Of a stretch of DNA of 64,000 nucleotides, positions 11,881-23,570 are shown one piece after another. Where the stretch lies: positions 869,501-933,500 of the forward strand of contig JAHSVC010000040.1 of the NCBI GenBank assembly GCA_021397845.1, in the 5' to 3' direction. Below the pieces are notes generated by a model. The model was given only the letters and a program-made list of their open reading frames with translations, was not told where the DNA came from and did not search any database. The DNA is from Areca catechu (lineage: Eukaryota > Streptophyta > Magnoliopsida > Arecales > Arecaceae). The stretch's first letter is position 1; each line of letters opens with the position of its first letter. Position numbers and translations under genes: made by a program.

Positions 11881-14491
11881 ACTTCCGTTTGGAGAGAATA
11901 CAAAAGAAGAGGGCCGCACGAAAAGGACAGCAAATGTAAAGAATCCAAAAATATCAACAAATGGAATCTTGACTCATTGCCATTCTCTAGAGATACCCAC
12001 TAGTTAGAACTCGGAATTCCATGAACCACGGTGGCCTCCACTAGCATAACAAGTCAACAAAGTCGATCCAGTGAATGAATGATGAATGGAAAAGTCAGTC
12101 TTCAAAGATTATTAAAGAAAAACTTTCAGGATATTTAGAGAAAAAGTCCTCTAATAAAAAAATCCCATATATTTATTAGGAGGTGAATAACACGGTCGAT
12201 TATATGGCTTCATATATGATAAATCATTCATAAACGATTACTCTTTGGGCATTTTTAACTTTATCTATCTTCTTTTTTCATCTACTAATATTTTATTTGC
12301 TGATTCCTATATATATATTTTCCCGAGTAATACAAATCATCAAATTTATCAAAAAAAAAAAAAATCATCAAGGAGCCTATTAATACGATGACTTAAACCG
12401 TTGTCATCCCATCCAGTCATCCGCTGATTGTGGTATCGGCGAAGTTAAGCGAGGTTAGTCCAACGAGATGGACCCCAGCAATGAGAAGGAACACCATTGG
12501 AGACATGGTGTGGCATACAATTCATCATGGAAGGGCTTGTGTTTGTGATGCTTGCTGCTGTTTACCAGGCAAATAGGATGTGAGGTCATGGCGCATTTTT
12601 TATGTGCTGAGGCGGCCAGACTAAAAAGTTAGAAGAAGACGAGAAATTAGACGTAGACGATAGGCCGGGAGCTTCCAGAGGTTAAAAGGGCTCGCAGGTC
12701 ATCTTATATATGGTCGTTGCCTGATGAGAAAAGCCACACGGTGAAGGGATTTTCCATGGAATGAAAGTTGGAGACAGGTCACTGGTAGAAAATGTAGTCT
12801 CCAATTCTCACGGGAAGCCAGGTTTTTGCCGGTTTGGGTCAAGGCCTGGGGATGGGGGAGGACCGGGTCCAAGCTTCTCACAGATTGGACTCAATCCAAG
12901 CTCCATTCTAAAGGTTGAACCTGGAGAAAATAACGAAAGGTGGAAAATTTTCCAAGTTGCGTGCGTCATGGTTCTTCGACTGGTCAACATATACCGCCCC
13001 TTCATCTTTTGTGCTAATGATAGTACTTCATTATATTCTTTATCTTATAATTTGGCCATGCACCAAGAACAGCTAGCAGTTTAAGAAATGTTATCTGTCT
13101 GCCAGCCTGCTGCTATTATAGTATACGTGTTAATAAACCAGGGAGCAAAATTTTTGTACTAATAATATAGGGTTTTGCAGGAATAAATCCACTTTACTTT
13201 CATTTTTTTCATTCAAAGATGGATTAATAGTTTAATTTTCTTGAAATTGTCTGTGTTAGACTTTATCATTATTTTCCTACCTCCAAGGATATGATGCACA
13301 AATTTTGGTAATGCAGACACGTTACAGGTTGTTGCACATGTAAAAATCTATTATAACACCCATGAGTGTTATGAGGACTTGGTTGTGTACTTCTATTGCT
13401 CTTTGCATGCTGATTCTTCTAGATATCATTATAATATATTTGGCTAACTGAAAAAAGAAAACATTCTCCTTTGTTTTCAAAGAGCTGTTTAATTTGTACG
13501 ATCCTCCAATGAAAACCTCTTTCCATGTTTTCCTTCCTATTTCTTCCCAAATTAAGCAACAAGAATAAGGATGGATGGTTTGATTGCCATTTTGCTTTTA
13601 GTCCTTACATTACACGTTAGCATTTTACATTTAGTCTCTTGCACACAATTTATTTTGTAATTTTATTTACTACAAGCAGGGTTAACAGTGTCGTCATGGG
13701 CCACCATAGATTCATCATAAAATGGCCGTCCTAAAAGGAAGGAAGAAAAATTAGTTAAATATGGATTAAACATAAAATGGCACTCAATTTACTCTTCCAT
13801 CTATTCTCTTATTTATGCAGCAATTGATTGAATAAAAATAAAATAAAATGAGATTCCCTTGAAATATTTGATCGTAGTTAAAGAACATCTTGTACCATCA
13901 AATGATAGAAAACACGATATATCTATACATACTCTGAATTATGTCTAATTAGTTTGTTATAAATTATGTCACGTCAACTTTTAGGCCATGTTTTGTTGAG
14001 AAAAGTTAGACTCTAATATAAATAGAAATGAGCAACTGCCACTGCAGCCATTTGACTATAAAGAATTTTACTTTTATTCTGATTCTTGAAAAGAATGGAA
14101 GTACTCCAATCCTTCAAAATATAATATCTTCCATTCTATAATATTTGGATCTTATTTTGATTTTAATTCCAATTATGAATCAGACATATCATTCTGATTT
14201 TTATTCCAATCCATTTTGATTCTGGTTCTAATTGCAATTTTAATTTCGATTCCAATTTTCATTATAGCTGCAAATCAACGTGTCTTCTTGAGAATCATTA
14301 ATACTCATGTTAGATCCATTGGGAGAATTGCTCTTAAGCTTCTTTTAGTTTATTATTATTATTATTATTATATTATTATTATTTTATTTTTTATTTTATA
14401 GTTTCCCGCTTTTATTCCTTAGACAAATGAACGGATAATATATTTACGATCAAATAAAAATAGCAAAACCATCAAGATGGTAGCCAAGTTG
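11880..14491. other. AT-rich region without recognised genes
   Basis: I see no coding region with a known domain here. The frames at 12699-13084 overlap on both strands and have no motif. A poly(A) run lies at about 12349-12363. A short 5S-like stretch at 12410-12470 is discussed under findings. The rest, 13090-14491, is AT-rich with long tracts of TTTTATTT and AAAAT type and could be old intergenic or intronic DNA. The Athila target duplication starts at 14492. Confidence 0.5.
14349..14400. repeat. (TTA)n simple repeat
   Basis: About ten TTA or ATT units with two interruptions form a trinucleotide microsatellite in AT-rich DNA about 100 bp left of the Athila insertion. Confidence 0.9.
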
Positions 14492-14496
14492 GATAG
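14492..14496. repeat. target-site duplication GATAG (left)
   Basis: The five bases GATAG precede the 5' LTR directly and recur directly after the 3' LTR at 25617-25621. An exact 5-bp duplication is what Ty3/gypsy integrases leave, and it fixes both ends of the element. Confidence 0.95.
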
Positions 14497-14881
14497 TGAT
14501 AAATCATGGATTTGCACGATATTTTAAGTATTTTAGTTAATTATTGGTGCTAACATTCTTTTAATAACCTAATTTCATAATTAATTTGGACTTTCTTGCA
14601 AAACTAATTATTTTAAAAATATCTTTGAAAAGTGTGAAATTAGAGTACGTTCATGAAAAAATATATTTCAAGTCAAAGCACCACACACCCATTTAAATGA
14701 TTAAATAATTATAATTAATGATCATGGAATCGGTAAAATTAATAAGTTTGAAATTTGCCAATAGGTAGAGCTTGATTTATGAAATCCAACGACGCAAACG
14801 GTACTTAAATCAGGTTTGAAATGAAGAAGATATGAATTTTCTAATATTTTTGCACATATTTTGATGTTGCACGCTTTTTGG

Positions 14882-14910
14882 AGCAGCCGGTCCACCATGG
14901 ACCGGCTGCT
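14882..14910. repeat. perfect inverted repeat in Athila U3
   Basis: Arms of 13 bases (AGCAGCCGGTCCA and its complement) surround a CCA loop. It sits at the start of the GC-rich core of U3. An identical copy is at 24299-24327 in the 3' LTR. It could form a cruciform or RNA hairpin; no function is assigned. Confidence 0.9.
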
Positions 14911-15586
14911 GGGTTTACAAAATTTTATTCGGTTCACCAGCAGCCATGGCTGCCGGTCCACGGAATAGGCCGTGGACCACAGCCCTCCAGAAGCGCCGAA
15001 ATTCGCCTGGAAGCACGTCGGCGGTGTCCCTGGCCGGAGGAGAAGCTCCGGCGGTGGTTTGACGGGTGGTGGTGGTGTTTTTTTGGCGGCAAACGGAGGA
15101 GCTCCACGGTGACGCAGCCCACATTCTCCACGGTGGTGCAGTCCACGGCCGGAGGAGGAGCTCCACGGTGGCAGTCCACATTCTCCACAGCGGCGCAGTT
15201 CACGGGCAAGCACTCCACGGGCGCTGCAGGGCGGTGGCGTTGCCAATCGATCTTCACAAGCGTTGCACGGTGGAGGAGAAGCTCTGGCAGTCCACATTCT
15301 CCACAGCGGCGTTCTTCACGGGCAGCAGGGCTTTGCCGTGCTCCTCACGCATTCACGAGCTCCACGCGCATTGCCGAGCTCCTCCACGCGCATGGCCAAG
15401 CCTCTCCACGCGCTCCACGGTGGTTCCACGAGCTTGCTTGCCAGAGCGTTGTCTACGAGCCGTCCACGGGCGCTCTCCACGGGCAATCCACGAGCGGCGT
15501 AATCAACGGAGCAGCAATGGGGCGGTCACGGTATTTTTTTTTGTCCCACATCGCTAGTGTGCAACAAGCTCCCCTCTCCGGTCAAT

Positions 15587-15592
15587 TATAAA
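15587..15592 (+). promoter_or_regulatory. TATA box of Athila 5' LTR
   Basis: TATAAA lies at the end of the GC-rich U3 core, about 40 bases after a TCCCACATCGC motif at 15543-15553. It would place the RNA start near 15620 and define R. The same box recurs at 25007-25012 in the 3' LTR. Confidence 0.75.
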
Positions 15593-16203
15593 ATGAACCC
15601 CAATGCACAAGATAGAGGGATCCCGGAGAAAAGACAAGGTACAGGGTAAAGGGCATTGCTTGGGTTACGGGTTGGCTTTTGGGAGTGAGGTTTCTCAAAG
15701 GAGAGCGTGTCCCTACACCATCTTCCAGCCTTCTCTCTCTGAGATCAGGATCCGAAGAAGAAGACGTAGAGGAAGCCCAGTTCGCTCCACGGAGTACGAA
15801 GGAAGGAGCTATCTTCCCGACGAGGCTGCGCCGATCTGTTCTTATCTTTGTTACTTATTTTGTTAATTTATTTTTTTTGCATTGTATCTAGACATTAAAT
15901 TTCAATCAATGCAATATATTTTTTTACTCCTGTCTTTCGTCTTGTCTGCACGTAGATGCTAGGATCTAAATAATAGATCCTAGTACCAAGTTTACTTTTC
16001 CTAGAATTTTAATTTTTTTTATACTTTTCGACTTCAAATATTTTTTTTTACAAGATCAAAAAGATTTCAAATCCTAAACACCGCCTTCTCTGTGGATTCG
16101 ACCCGACTCCTCTTGCTACGCATTTTTAAATATTTTAAGAAGTCAGATTTTAAACTGATAGCCACGGTGTTTTAACGACAACCCCGCGGATCTACCAAGT
16201 TTT

Positions 16204-16221
16204 TGGCACCGTTGCCGGGGA
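16204..16221 (+). other. primer binding site, tRNA-Asp type
   Basis: The sequence TGGCACCGTTGCCGGGGA starts six bases after the LTR. It matches the complement of the 3' end of plant tRNA-Asp with one mismatch (A for G at the fifth base). Athila and related elements typically use this tRNA for first-strand priming. Confidence 0.88.
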
Positions 16222-17321
16222 GGGCATTAAAATAATAGTTTTTGATCTTTTTGATTTTTTTTTTATATACCATGCTAACTTTTCTTTTTCTTGCAGATTA
16301 AAAAAAAAAAAGGGAAGAAAAGCAGAAGAGGAAGGAAGTCTCCCAATCAGTAAACTTTCTTTCCTCTTTTACATATTAATTATTTGTCTTTTTAGTTTAT
16401 TTTCTTATCTCCAAAAAAAAAAAAAAAAAAATTCAAATTTCAAATTAAAAAAAAAAAATCAAATTTCAAATTTTTAAAAAAAATTTCAAATTTCAAATTT
16501 CAAACAAATTTTTTTTTTTTTTTTCATTTTTAGATTCATTTAGGTAAATTTATCTTTTCTGCAAAATCCAAAAAAAAAAAAAAAAAATCGCCCAGACATT
16601 TCATAATTTATTAGGATTAGAAACTTAATCACAAAATTAAAAAATATATATATAGCTTTAATTTAATTTTGTGTGTTTATAACTTTTATTTTGGACATCA
16701 TATTGCATTTCATAAGCTCATAATCATCTTAAGGGCACTTTTCCATAAACAAGATAAGGTGGGGAGTTCAATACCCTTCCTTAGCCCACAAACCATCACC
16801 CCTCATTTTGCATACCTAAGCCTTCTAAATAAAATTAACTAGACGTCAGCTCTAAGGAACTCGAGCTCAATAGGACAGGGCACCCGGAAGAGTTGGACCG
16901 GGTCAAGATTAGTTGGTTGACTGGTGTCTAGGAAAGGGGTTCAGGGATTACGTCCCGAAGGAAGGTGGTTGGATCCGCTTACCTGGCCAATTTTCAATTG
17001 GTGTCTAAGGCAAGCAAAGAGGGAAACTCCACCGACCTTACCCTTACCTGGCCAGTTAGCTAATTGGTCTTTGACTTGGAGGGCTCCAAGGCGGTCTTGG
17101 AAGTTAGGAGCTGTCTAGAATTAGGGAGCCTAGGATAAAAATCTGTTTGATAAGTGTTTGAAAATAACAAAAAAATCATATATATATATAAAATAAAAAA
17201 TTTTTTTTTTTTTTTTTTTGGGTTGCACTGTTTCATGCACGGTAGAAGATCTCTATTTACAGACCTAGTTGACTTCAACCCTGAAATTGAACGGCTGATC
17301 CATAGTACACCAAAAAATCAA
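16222..17321 (+). other. Athila 5' leader (untranslated)
   Basis: 16260-16670 is low-complexity with runs of A, T and AAATTTCAAATTT. From 16728 to 17130 it becomes ordinary sequence holding short blocks that recur in the same order in two chromovirus leaders of this window: CTTAAGGGCA at 16728, CCTTAGCCCA at 16779, a TAAAATTAACTAGA segment near 16830, GGTGTCTAAGG at 17000 and TTACCTGGCCAGT at 17044. A run of T at 17200-17219 precedes the gag start. The leader may carry dimerisation or packaging signals; this is inference from the conserved blocks. Confidence 0.75.
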
Positions 17322-19500
17322 ATGGCTGGAAACCCAGAAGAACCACCTAGACAGATGAAGGAATACTTTATTCCTTCCACCTACAACCCATCGACTTGTA
17401 TCCATTTACCTGAAATTCCTGCTAGACAATATGAGATCAAGTCTGCCACAATCCAGATGCTCCCTTCCTTTTATGGGAATACCAATGAAGATCCTTATAA
17501 GCATCTAGATGAGTTTTTAGAAATCTGTTCTACGGTGAAGATCCAAGATTTCACTGATGATGCCCTTAGGCTAACCTTGTTCCCCTTCTCACTTAAGGAT
17601 AAGGCCAAGTACTGGCTTGGCACACTAGGGAAACCAATTCGAACTTGGGCTGAAATGCAGCACGAGTTCCTTAAGAAATTCTATCCTATAGGTCGAACCA
17701 ACACCATGAGGTGAGCCATCACTGGATTTGCTCAGCTTCCTGGTGAACAAATTCATGAATCATGGGAGAGACTTAAGGAACTCCTTAGAAAATGCCCACA
17801 TCATGGTCTGTCTAAGTGGCAAATTGTCCAAGCTTTTTATGAGGGATTAGGAGACCAGTATAGACAGATGGTGGATGCATCTTGTGGAGGTGCATTCATG
17901 AGTAGAAGTGAGGATGAGGCCTATACCTTGTTTGAAACCCTAAGTGAAAATTCGATCAACCATGCTTCTTTGACTTCATATGAAAGATCGATTCCTCACC
18001 AAAAGCGGGCAGGGATTTATGAAATTACACATTCAAATTCCAATGTCGACTTGAACCTAATATCCCAAAGATTAGATACAGTCGACCTCCTTTCTCAAAA
18101 GTTGGACCAAGTCCTAGCCCTCAGTCAACAATCTCAATCTCCTGCACAATACCCATCACACCCATCACAATACCCATCACCCTCTAATCATCAGGAGATT
18201 TGTTCTATCTGTGCTAGCCCAGCCCATCACATGAATGAATGTCCTACGGTTGCACAGTTACCACCTTTCATCCAAGAACAAGTCCAAGCTGCTCAAGGTT
18301 GCTCCAAGCCGGGTAATGACCCATTTTCAAATACTTATAACCCGGGTTGGAGAAACCATCCTAATTTTTCTTGGAAACCACAACAGACTCAGGTTCAGAC
18401 CCAAACTCCCCTGCACGGAACTTTCAAAATAGGCCCCCATACCAAAACTATGCCTATAATAGAAGTCAGCCTAGTCAGCCTGCTCAGCCACCATATCAGC
18501 CACCATATCATCATCAGTCATCATATCAACCTCCTCAACAGACCAATCTAGCCGACGATAGGTTTGATCAACTTCAACAATTAATCATGACCCAACAACA
18601 ATCTATCGCCAGGTTAGAAGTTCAAATAGGACAGTTAGCTGAATCTACTATGAGGAGAGAACCAGGTCAACTACCGAGTCAACCAATACCGAATCCTAGA
18701 AACAACCCACTCATTCTTCAGCCTAATGTTCCACCTAAGAACCCTCAATTTGAGAATGCTAAAGCAATTTCTGAGCTTAGAAGTGGTAGGATTTTTAGGG
18801 ACCCATATCAAAACCAGGAGAGAGAGGCTAGTACTGATGCTAGCAAGAATGAGAAGTTAGAAGATGAGACTAACCATGTAGAAGAGCCTGAGCCCGGGAC
18901 TAGTACTAATACTGGTTCTGATCTAAATGAGAAAGGGAAGAAGAGAGCAGATGAATTACCTGAGACTTATAAACCTAGAGTCCCGTTCCCTTCAGCCCTA
19001 GAAGCTGGCTTTTCCCATAAAAAGCAAGGAGCACGCAACGAGGAGCTAATGGAATTATTCAAGCAAGTTCATATTAATTTATCCCTCCTCGATGCAATTC
19101 AGCACGTTCCAGCTTACGCTAAATTTCTCAAAGAACTCTGCACCCAAAAGCGTGAGCCACGAACCATAAAGAGAATCATTTTGTCTGAGGATGTAAGTGC
19201 AGTTTTGTTGAATCAATTACCTCAGAAAATGAAAGACCCCGGTGCTCCTTTGATTTCTTGTGTTATAGGAGGCATTACCTTTGACCGAGCCCTGTTAGAC
19301 CTAGGAGCTAGTGTGAACCTTCTTCCAACCTCGGTCTATGAAAAATTTGGGATAGGTGAACTAAAACCCACGTCAGTCATTCTTCAACTAGCCGATAGAT
19401 CTGTCAAGACACCACGTGGTTTGATTGAGGATGTCTTAGTTAGAGTGAACCAATGTTATTTCCCAGTAGACTTCCTTATACTAGACATGGAACCATCCCA
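17322..19500 (+). pseudogene. Athila gag and protease (one stop, two frameshifts)
   Basis: The likely start is the ATG at 17322 (MAGNPEEPP). The capsid-like domain follows, with LPSFYGNTNEDPYKHLDEF and FPFSLKDKAKYWLG. A TGA at 17712-17714 interrupts the frame, which then continues unchanged to about 18400. A CCHC knuckle with CSIC..HHMNEC is at about 18201-18240. The frame shifts between 18405 and 18430, and a Gln/Pro-rich linker leads to the aspartic protease, where the catalytic motif reads DLGASVNLLP near 19291-19320. A second shift lies between 19485 and 19515. Gag forms the particle and the protease would cut Gag-Pol. With these lesions no full product can be made. Confidence 0.9.
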
Positions 19501-21185
19501 AGAGCTAAATCAGAATCCATAATCTTAGGTCGTCCATTCCTAGCCACTGCCAATGCCAATATCAATTGTAAAACGGGAGCTATGGACATTTCTTTTGGGG
19601 ATCAAAAGGTGAGAATCAATATTTTTAATGCCTCAAAGTTTGCTCGAGAGGAGGAAAATTGTTCTGTGATTAGTTTAGTAGATGAGATTGTTGAGTCTGA
19701 ATTTTCCTCCAATTTGATGGAAGATGATGAGCCTATTGCTGAAACCCAAGTCCAAGAGGTAAATGCCCTACCTGATTCACCTCAACCTTCACCACCTTGG
19801 TCAATGCAAACTGAATCCTTACCTGACCTAGGAACTGAGCCTTTGCACCCTTCGATTCAGGCCCCACCACAACTTGAACTAAAAACTTTGCCTGAATCAC
19901 TTAAGTATGTGTTTTTAGGACCTGACAAAACCCTGCCTGTGATCATTGCTTCTGACCTAACCATTGAGCAGGAAAACCAATTGATAGATGTTCTGAAAAC
20001 ACATAGGGAGGCCATAGGATGGGCCATTGCTGATTTAAAAGGCATTAGTCCATCAATTTGTATGCACCATATCTATACTGAGGATAGTGCCAAGCCTACT
20101 AGAGAAATGCAAAGACGGCTCAACCCAAACATGCAAGAAGTGGTCAAGAAGGAAGTGATTAAATGGTTAGATGCTGGTATTATTTATCCTATTTCTGATA
20201 GCCATTGGGTGAGTCCTACTCAAGTCGTTCCAAAGAAATCTGGACTCACGGTTGTCCGTACTGACCATGGGGATTTAGTGCCAACACGACTTTCTACTGG
20301 GTGGCGTGTTTGTATAGATTATAGAAAACTTAATGCAGCTACCCGCAAAGACCACTTTCCCTTACCATTTATTGATCAGATCCTAGAAAGATTAGCTGGC
20401 CAGCAATACTTTTGCTTCTTAGATGGATACTCAGGATACAACCAGGTAGCTATCTATCCAGGAGACCAGGAAAAGACCACCTTCACATGTCCCTTTGGAA
20501 CCTTTGCTTTCCGTAGAATGCCTTTCGGTTTGTGTAATGCACCTGCAACCTTTCAAAGGTGCATGATATCAATTTTCTCGGACATGGTAGGAGATTTCTT
20601 GGAAATTTTTATGGATGATTTTTCAGTCTTTGGAGAATCTTTTGAGAGTTGCCTCAATAATTTGAAGAAAATTTTAAAACGATGTATTGAGGCTAATTTA
20701 GTTCTGAGTTGGGAGAAGAGCCATTTCATGGTTCGAGAAGGGATTGTTTTAGGACATATTGTATCTAAGAGAGGGATCGAGGTAGATAAAGCAAAGGTTG
20801 AATTGATCTCTAAACTTCCTCCACCCATCTCTATCAAACAAATTCGATCTTTTCTCGGCCATGTAGGATTCTATCGTCGCTTCATCAAAGACTTTTCCAA
20901 AATTTCCCGTCCTTTGTGTAATCTGCTCGCCAAGGACATTCCTTTCAATTTTGATGAAGATTGTCTTAAGGCTTTTGAGTTTCTAAAGGAAGCTGTGACC
21001 CAAGCCCCAACCATCCAACCCCCAGATTGGTCACTACCTTTTGAAATCATGTGTGATGCTTCAGACTTTGCCATAGGAGCTGTCTTGGGCCAAAGGGTAA
21101 ACAAATGTCCCATAGTGATTTATTATGCTAGTAGAACTTTGAATGATGCCCAAAAAATTATACCACTACTGAAAAGGAGTTGCTA
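19500..21185 (+). pseudogene. Athila reverse transcriptase and start of RNase H
   Basis: The open frame encodes the end of the protease region (ILGRPFLATANA), a linker, and then a full RT. Visible blocks are WVSPTQVVPKK, WRVCIDYRKLN, PLPFIDQILERL, FLDGYSGYNQ, MPFGLCNAPATFQRC and the catalytic FMDD near 20608-20619. It goes on through GHIVSKRGIEVD and SFLGHVGFYRRFI into the RNase H opening CDASDFAIGAVLG. The RT block itself is uninterrupted. At the A run 21152-21157 the frame shifts, which is most simply explained by loss of one A; the RNase H reading continues in another frame from 21180. Confidence 0.92.
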
Positions 21186-22771
21186 GCCGTGGTGTTTGCC
21201 CTGGAAAAGTTTAGATCATATCTTTTAGGTTCCAAGATTGTGGTTTATTCGGATCACTCAGCTTTGAGATACCTGCTCTCAAAGAAAGATGCTAAACCAC
21301 GATTGATTAGATGGATCTTACTGCTACAAGAGTTTGATATTGAAATTCGAGACAAGAAAGGATCCGAGAATGTTGTAGCAGACCATCTATCTAGGATTTT
21401 AGTTGAAGAGTGTGAACCTGCATCAATTGAAGAATCTTTTCCAGATGAACAACTCTTAGCAGTTTCACATGCAAAGGCCCCTTGGTTTGCAGATATTGTG
21501 AACTACTTAGTGGTTGGACAAATCCCTGATGGCTGGTCCAAGAATGAAAAGGATCGATTCTTTGCTCAAATTAAATACTACTTTTGGGAAGATCCTGAAC
21601 TCTTTCGAATCTGTGCTGATCAAATCATCCGTAGGTGTGTTCCTGAATCTGAACATCTGAGTATTTTGAATTTTTGCCACACCCTTGCCTGTGGAGGACA
21701 TTTTTCTGGTCGAAAAACTGCGGCTAAAGTTTTGCAAAGTGGATTTTACTGGCCGACTTTGTTTAAGGATGCCTATACTTTTGGCAAAGAATGTCTTAAA
21801 TGTCAAGCCTTAGGAAATATTTCAAGAAAAGACATGATGCCTTTAAATCCAATCTTGGTAGTTGAAATCTTTGACGTTTGGGGAATTGATTTTATGGGAC
21901 CCTTTCCACCCTCTAATGGTTTTGAATATATTTTGGTGGCTGTCGATTATGTTTCTAAATGGATTGAGGCAATGGCTACACGAACCAATGATCATAAGGT
22001 AGTCATAAAGTTTGTTCAAAAGAATATCTTCTCTAGGTTCGGATTTCCTCGTGCCATCATTAGTGACGGAGGTGCCCATTTCACAAACTACCAATTTCGA
22101 ATGCTTTTGCAAAAATATGGGGTCACACATAAAGTAGCTACACCTTATCACCCGCAAACAAGTGGCCAAGTAGAAGTATCCAATAGGGAGATCAAGAACA
22201 TTTTGCAAAAGACTATTAGGCCCGATCGTAGAAACTGGTCAGATCGATTAGATGATGCATTATGGGCCTATCGGACAGCTTACAAGAATCCCATTGGAAT
22301 GTCTCCCTATAGGCTGATCTTTGGAAAAGCATGTCATCTTCCGGTAGAACTTGAACATAGAGCCTATTGGGCGATTAAGCAATTAAATTTTGATTTAAAG
22401 CAAGCTGGTTCTAACCGGATGTTGCAACTGAGTGAACTAGATGAACTGAGGCGAGATGCTTATGAAAACTCGCGTATTTATAAAGAGAAAATGAAAGCCT
22501 TTCATGATCAATTTATTTCTAGGAAAATCTTTAAGCCAAATCAACAAGTCTGGTTATTTAATTCAAGGCTTGATTATTTCCTGGAAAATTGAGATCTAGA
22601 TGGGATGGACCTTACATTGTTAACCAAGTTTTTCCCCATGGTGCTGTCAAAATTTATGATCCTAGGTCAGGAAACTTCTTTAAGGTAAATGGTCAACGTT
22701 TAAAACCATACATTGAAGGAATATCAACAAATCGAACCATTGACCAAGTAACATTAACTGACCCACACTAA
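21180..22771 (+). pseudogene. Athila RNase H end and integrase (one frameshift)
   Basis: The frame continues RNase H with VYSDHSALRYLLSKKD and VVADHLSRI, then the integrase. Its zinc-binding module shows the HHCC pattern in HTLACGGHF and CLKCQALG. The catalytic core has the first Asp in GIDFMGPF, the second in IISDGGAHF and the Glu in GQVEVSNREI. Downstream are the LDDALWAYRTAYK block and the C-terminal domain. The frame shifts between about 22565 and 22580, after which RSRWDGPYIV continues to the stop before 22772. Integrase joins the cDNA to the target; the GATAG duplication shows the copy was inserted by such an enzyme. Confidence 0.92.
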
Positions 22772-23030
22772 ACTGAGCTGCATTATGTCTGGCTGAAGAC
22801 ATTAAACTTAGCGCTCGTTGGGAGGCAACCCAATATGTACTCTTTATTAAAAATAAAAAAAAAAAAAAAAAAAAAAAAAATTGCAGCCTCTACATTGTTC
22901 ACGAGCTCCTCTTCTCATGTATCCCTTTACATTTTTAGTTCTTTTCATACCATTAGGGACAATGGTATTTAAGTTGGGGGGTCAGGACAAATATATTTTT
23001 TTTTTTAATAATAATAAAAAAAAATAAATA

Positions 23031-23061
<31 letters not shown>

Positions 23062-23532
23062 AAATAAAATAAAAAATAAATTAAAAAAATAATAATAAAT
23101 AAATTAAAAAAAAAAAAATTTCATGTGTCAAAAATAAATCTGGAGCACGATAGACTAGGAAAAGTAATAAGAGTTAGAGAGTGTTGCTAATGACTGTTAG
23201 CGAGTCAAGAAGTAAACTAGCGTGTCAGACTTTTAGGGCCTACTTAGATCACCTAAAGGCTATTAGCACTTCCATTGCACATGCACGCTGACGAGACAAA
23301 GTAAGTATTAGTTGTAAGGACAATTGAGGACTTAATTATCACTGAAAACTGGTAATTGATATATATCCTAATTTAAAATTTTTTTTTTGAGGAAAGAGCT
23401 ACCTACCTGAAATAAAAGTGCAAAACATAGAGTATATGTGGATCGCCCTAAACTTAGTAACCGGGTCTCTGCACCTAAGTCAAGTGTGGAGGTTCGCGTC
23501 AAACGGTGAAGGGAAGGCCAGGATGCTCAGCA

Positions 23533-23570
<38 letters not shown>

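Larger units (their letters stand above)
14497..16197 (+). repeat. Athila 5' LTR
   Basis: It begins TGATAAATC and ends CCGCGGATCTACCA. A GC-rich U3 core at about 14880-15530 contrasts with AT-rich flanks and is full of TCCACGG and TCCACATTCTCCAC repeats. A perfect 13-bp inverted repeat with a 3-base loop spans 14882-14910. The TATA box is at 15587-15592. R and U5 are AT-rich and continue to 16197. Long open frames on both strands in the GC-rich part have no known domain and are best read as composition artefacts. Confidence 0.95.

Noticed and set aside
12699..13084. Overlapping frames (60, 107 and 65 codons)
   Set aside because: No motif, no promoter, and both strands open; chance frames.
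14878..15591. Open frames of 190-240 codons on both strands in the Athila LTRs (also at 24139-25011)
   Set aside because: They overlap on both strands in GC-rich repetitive sequence with few stop codons by composition, contain no domain, and lie in U3 before the TATA box.
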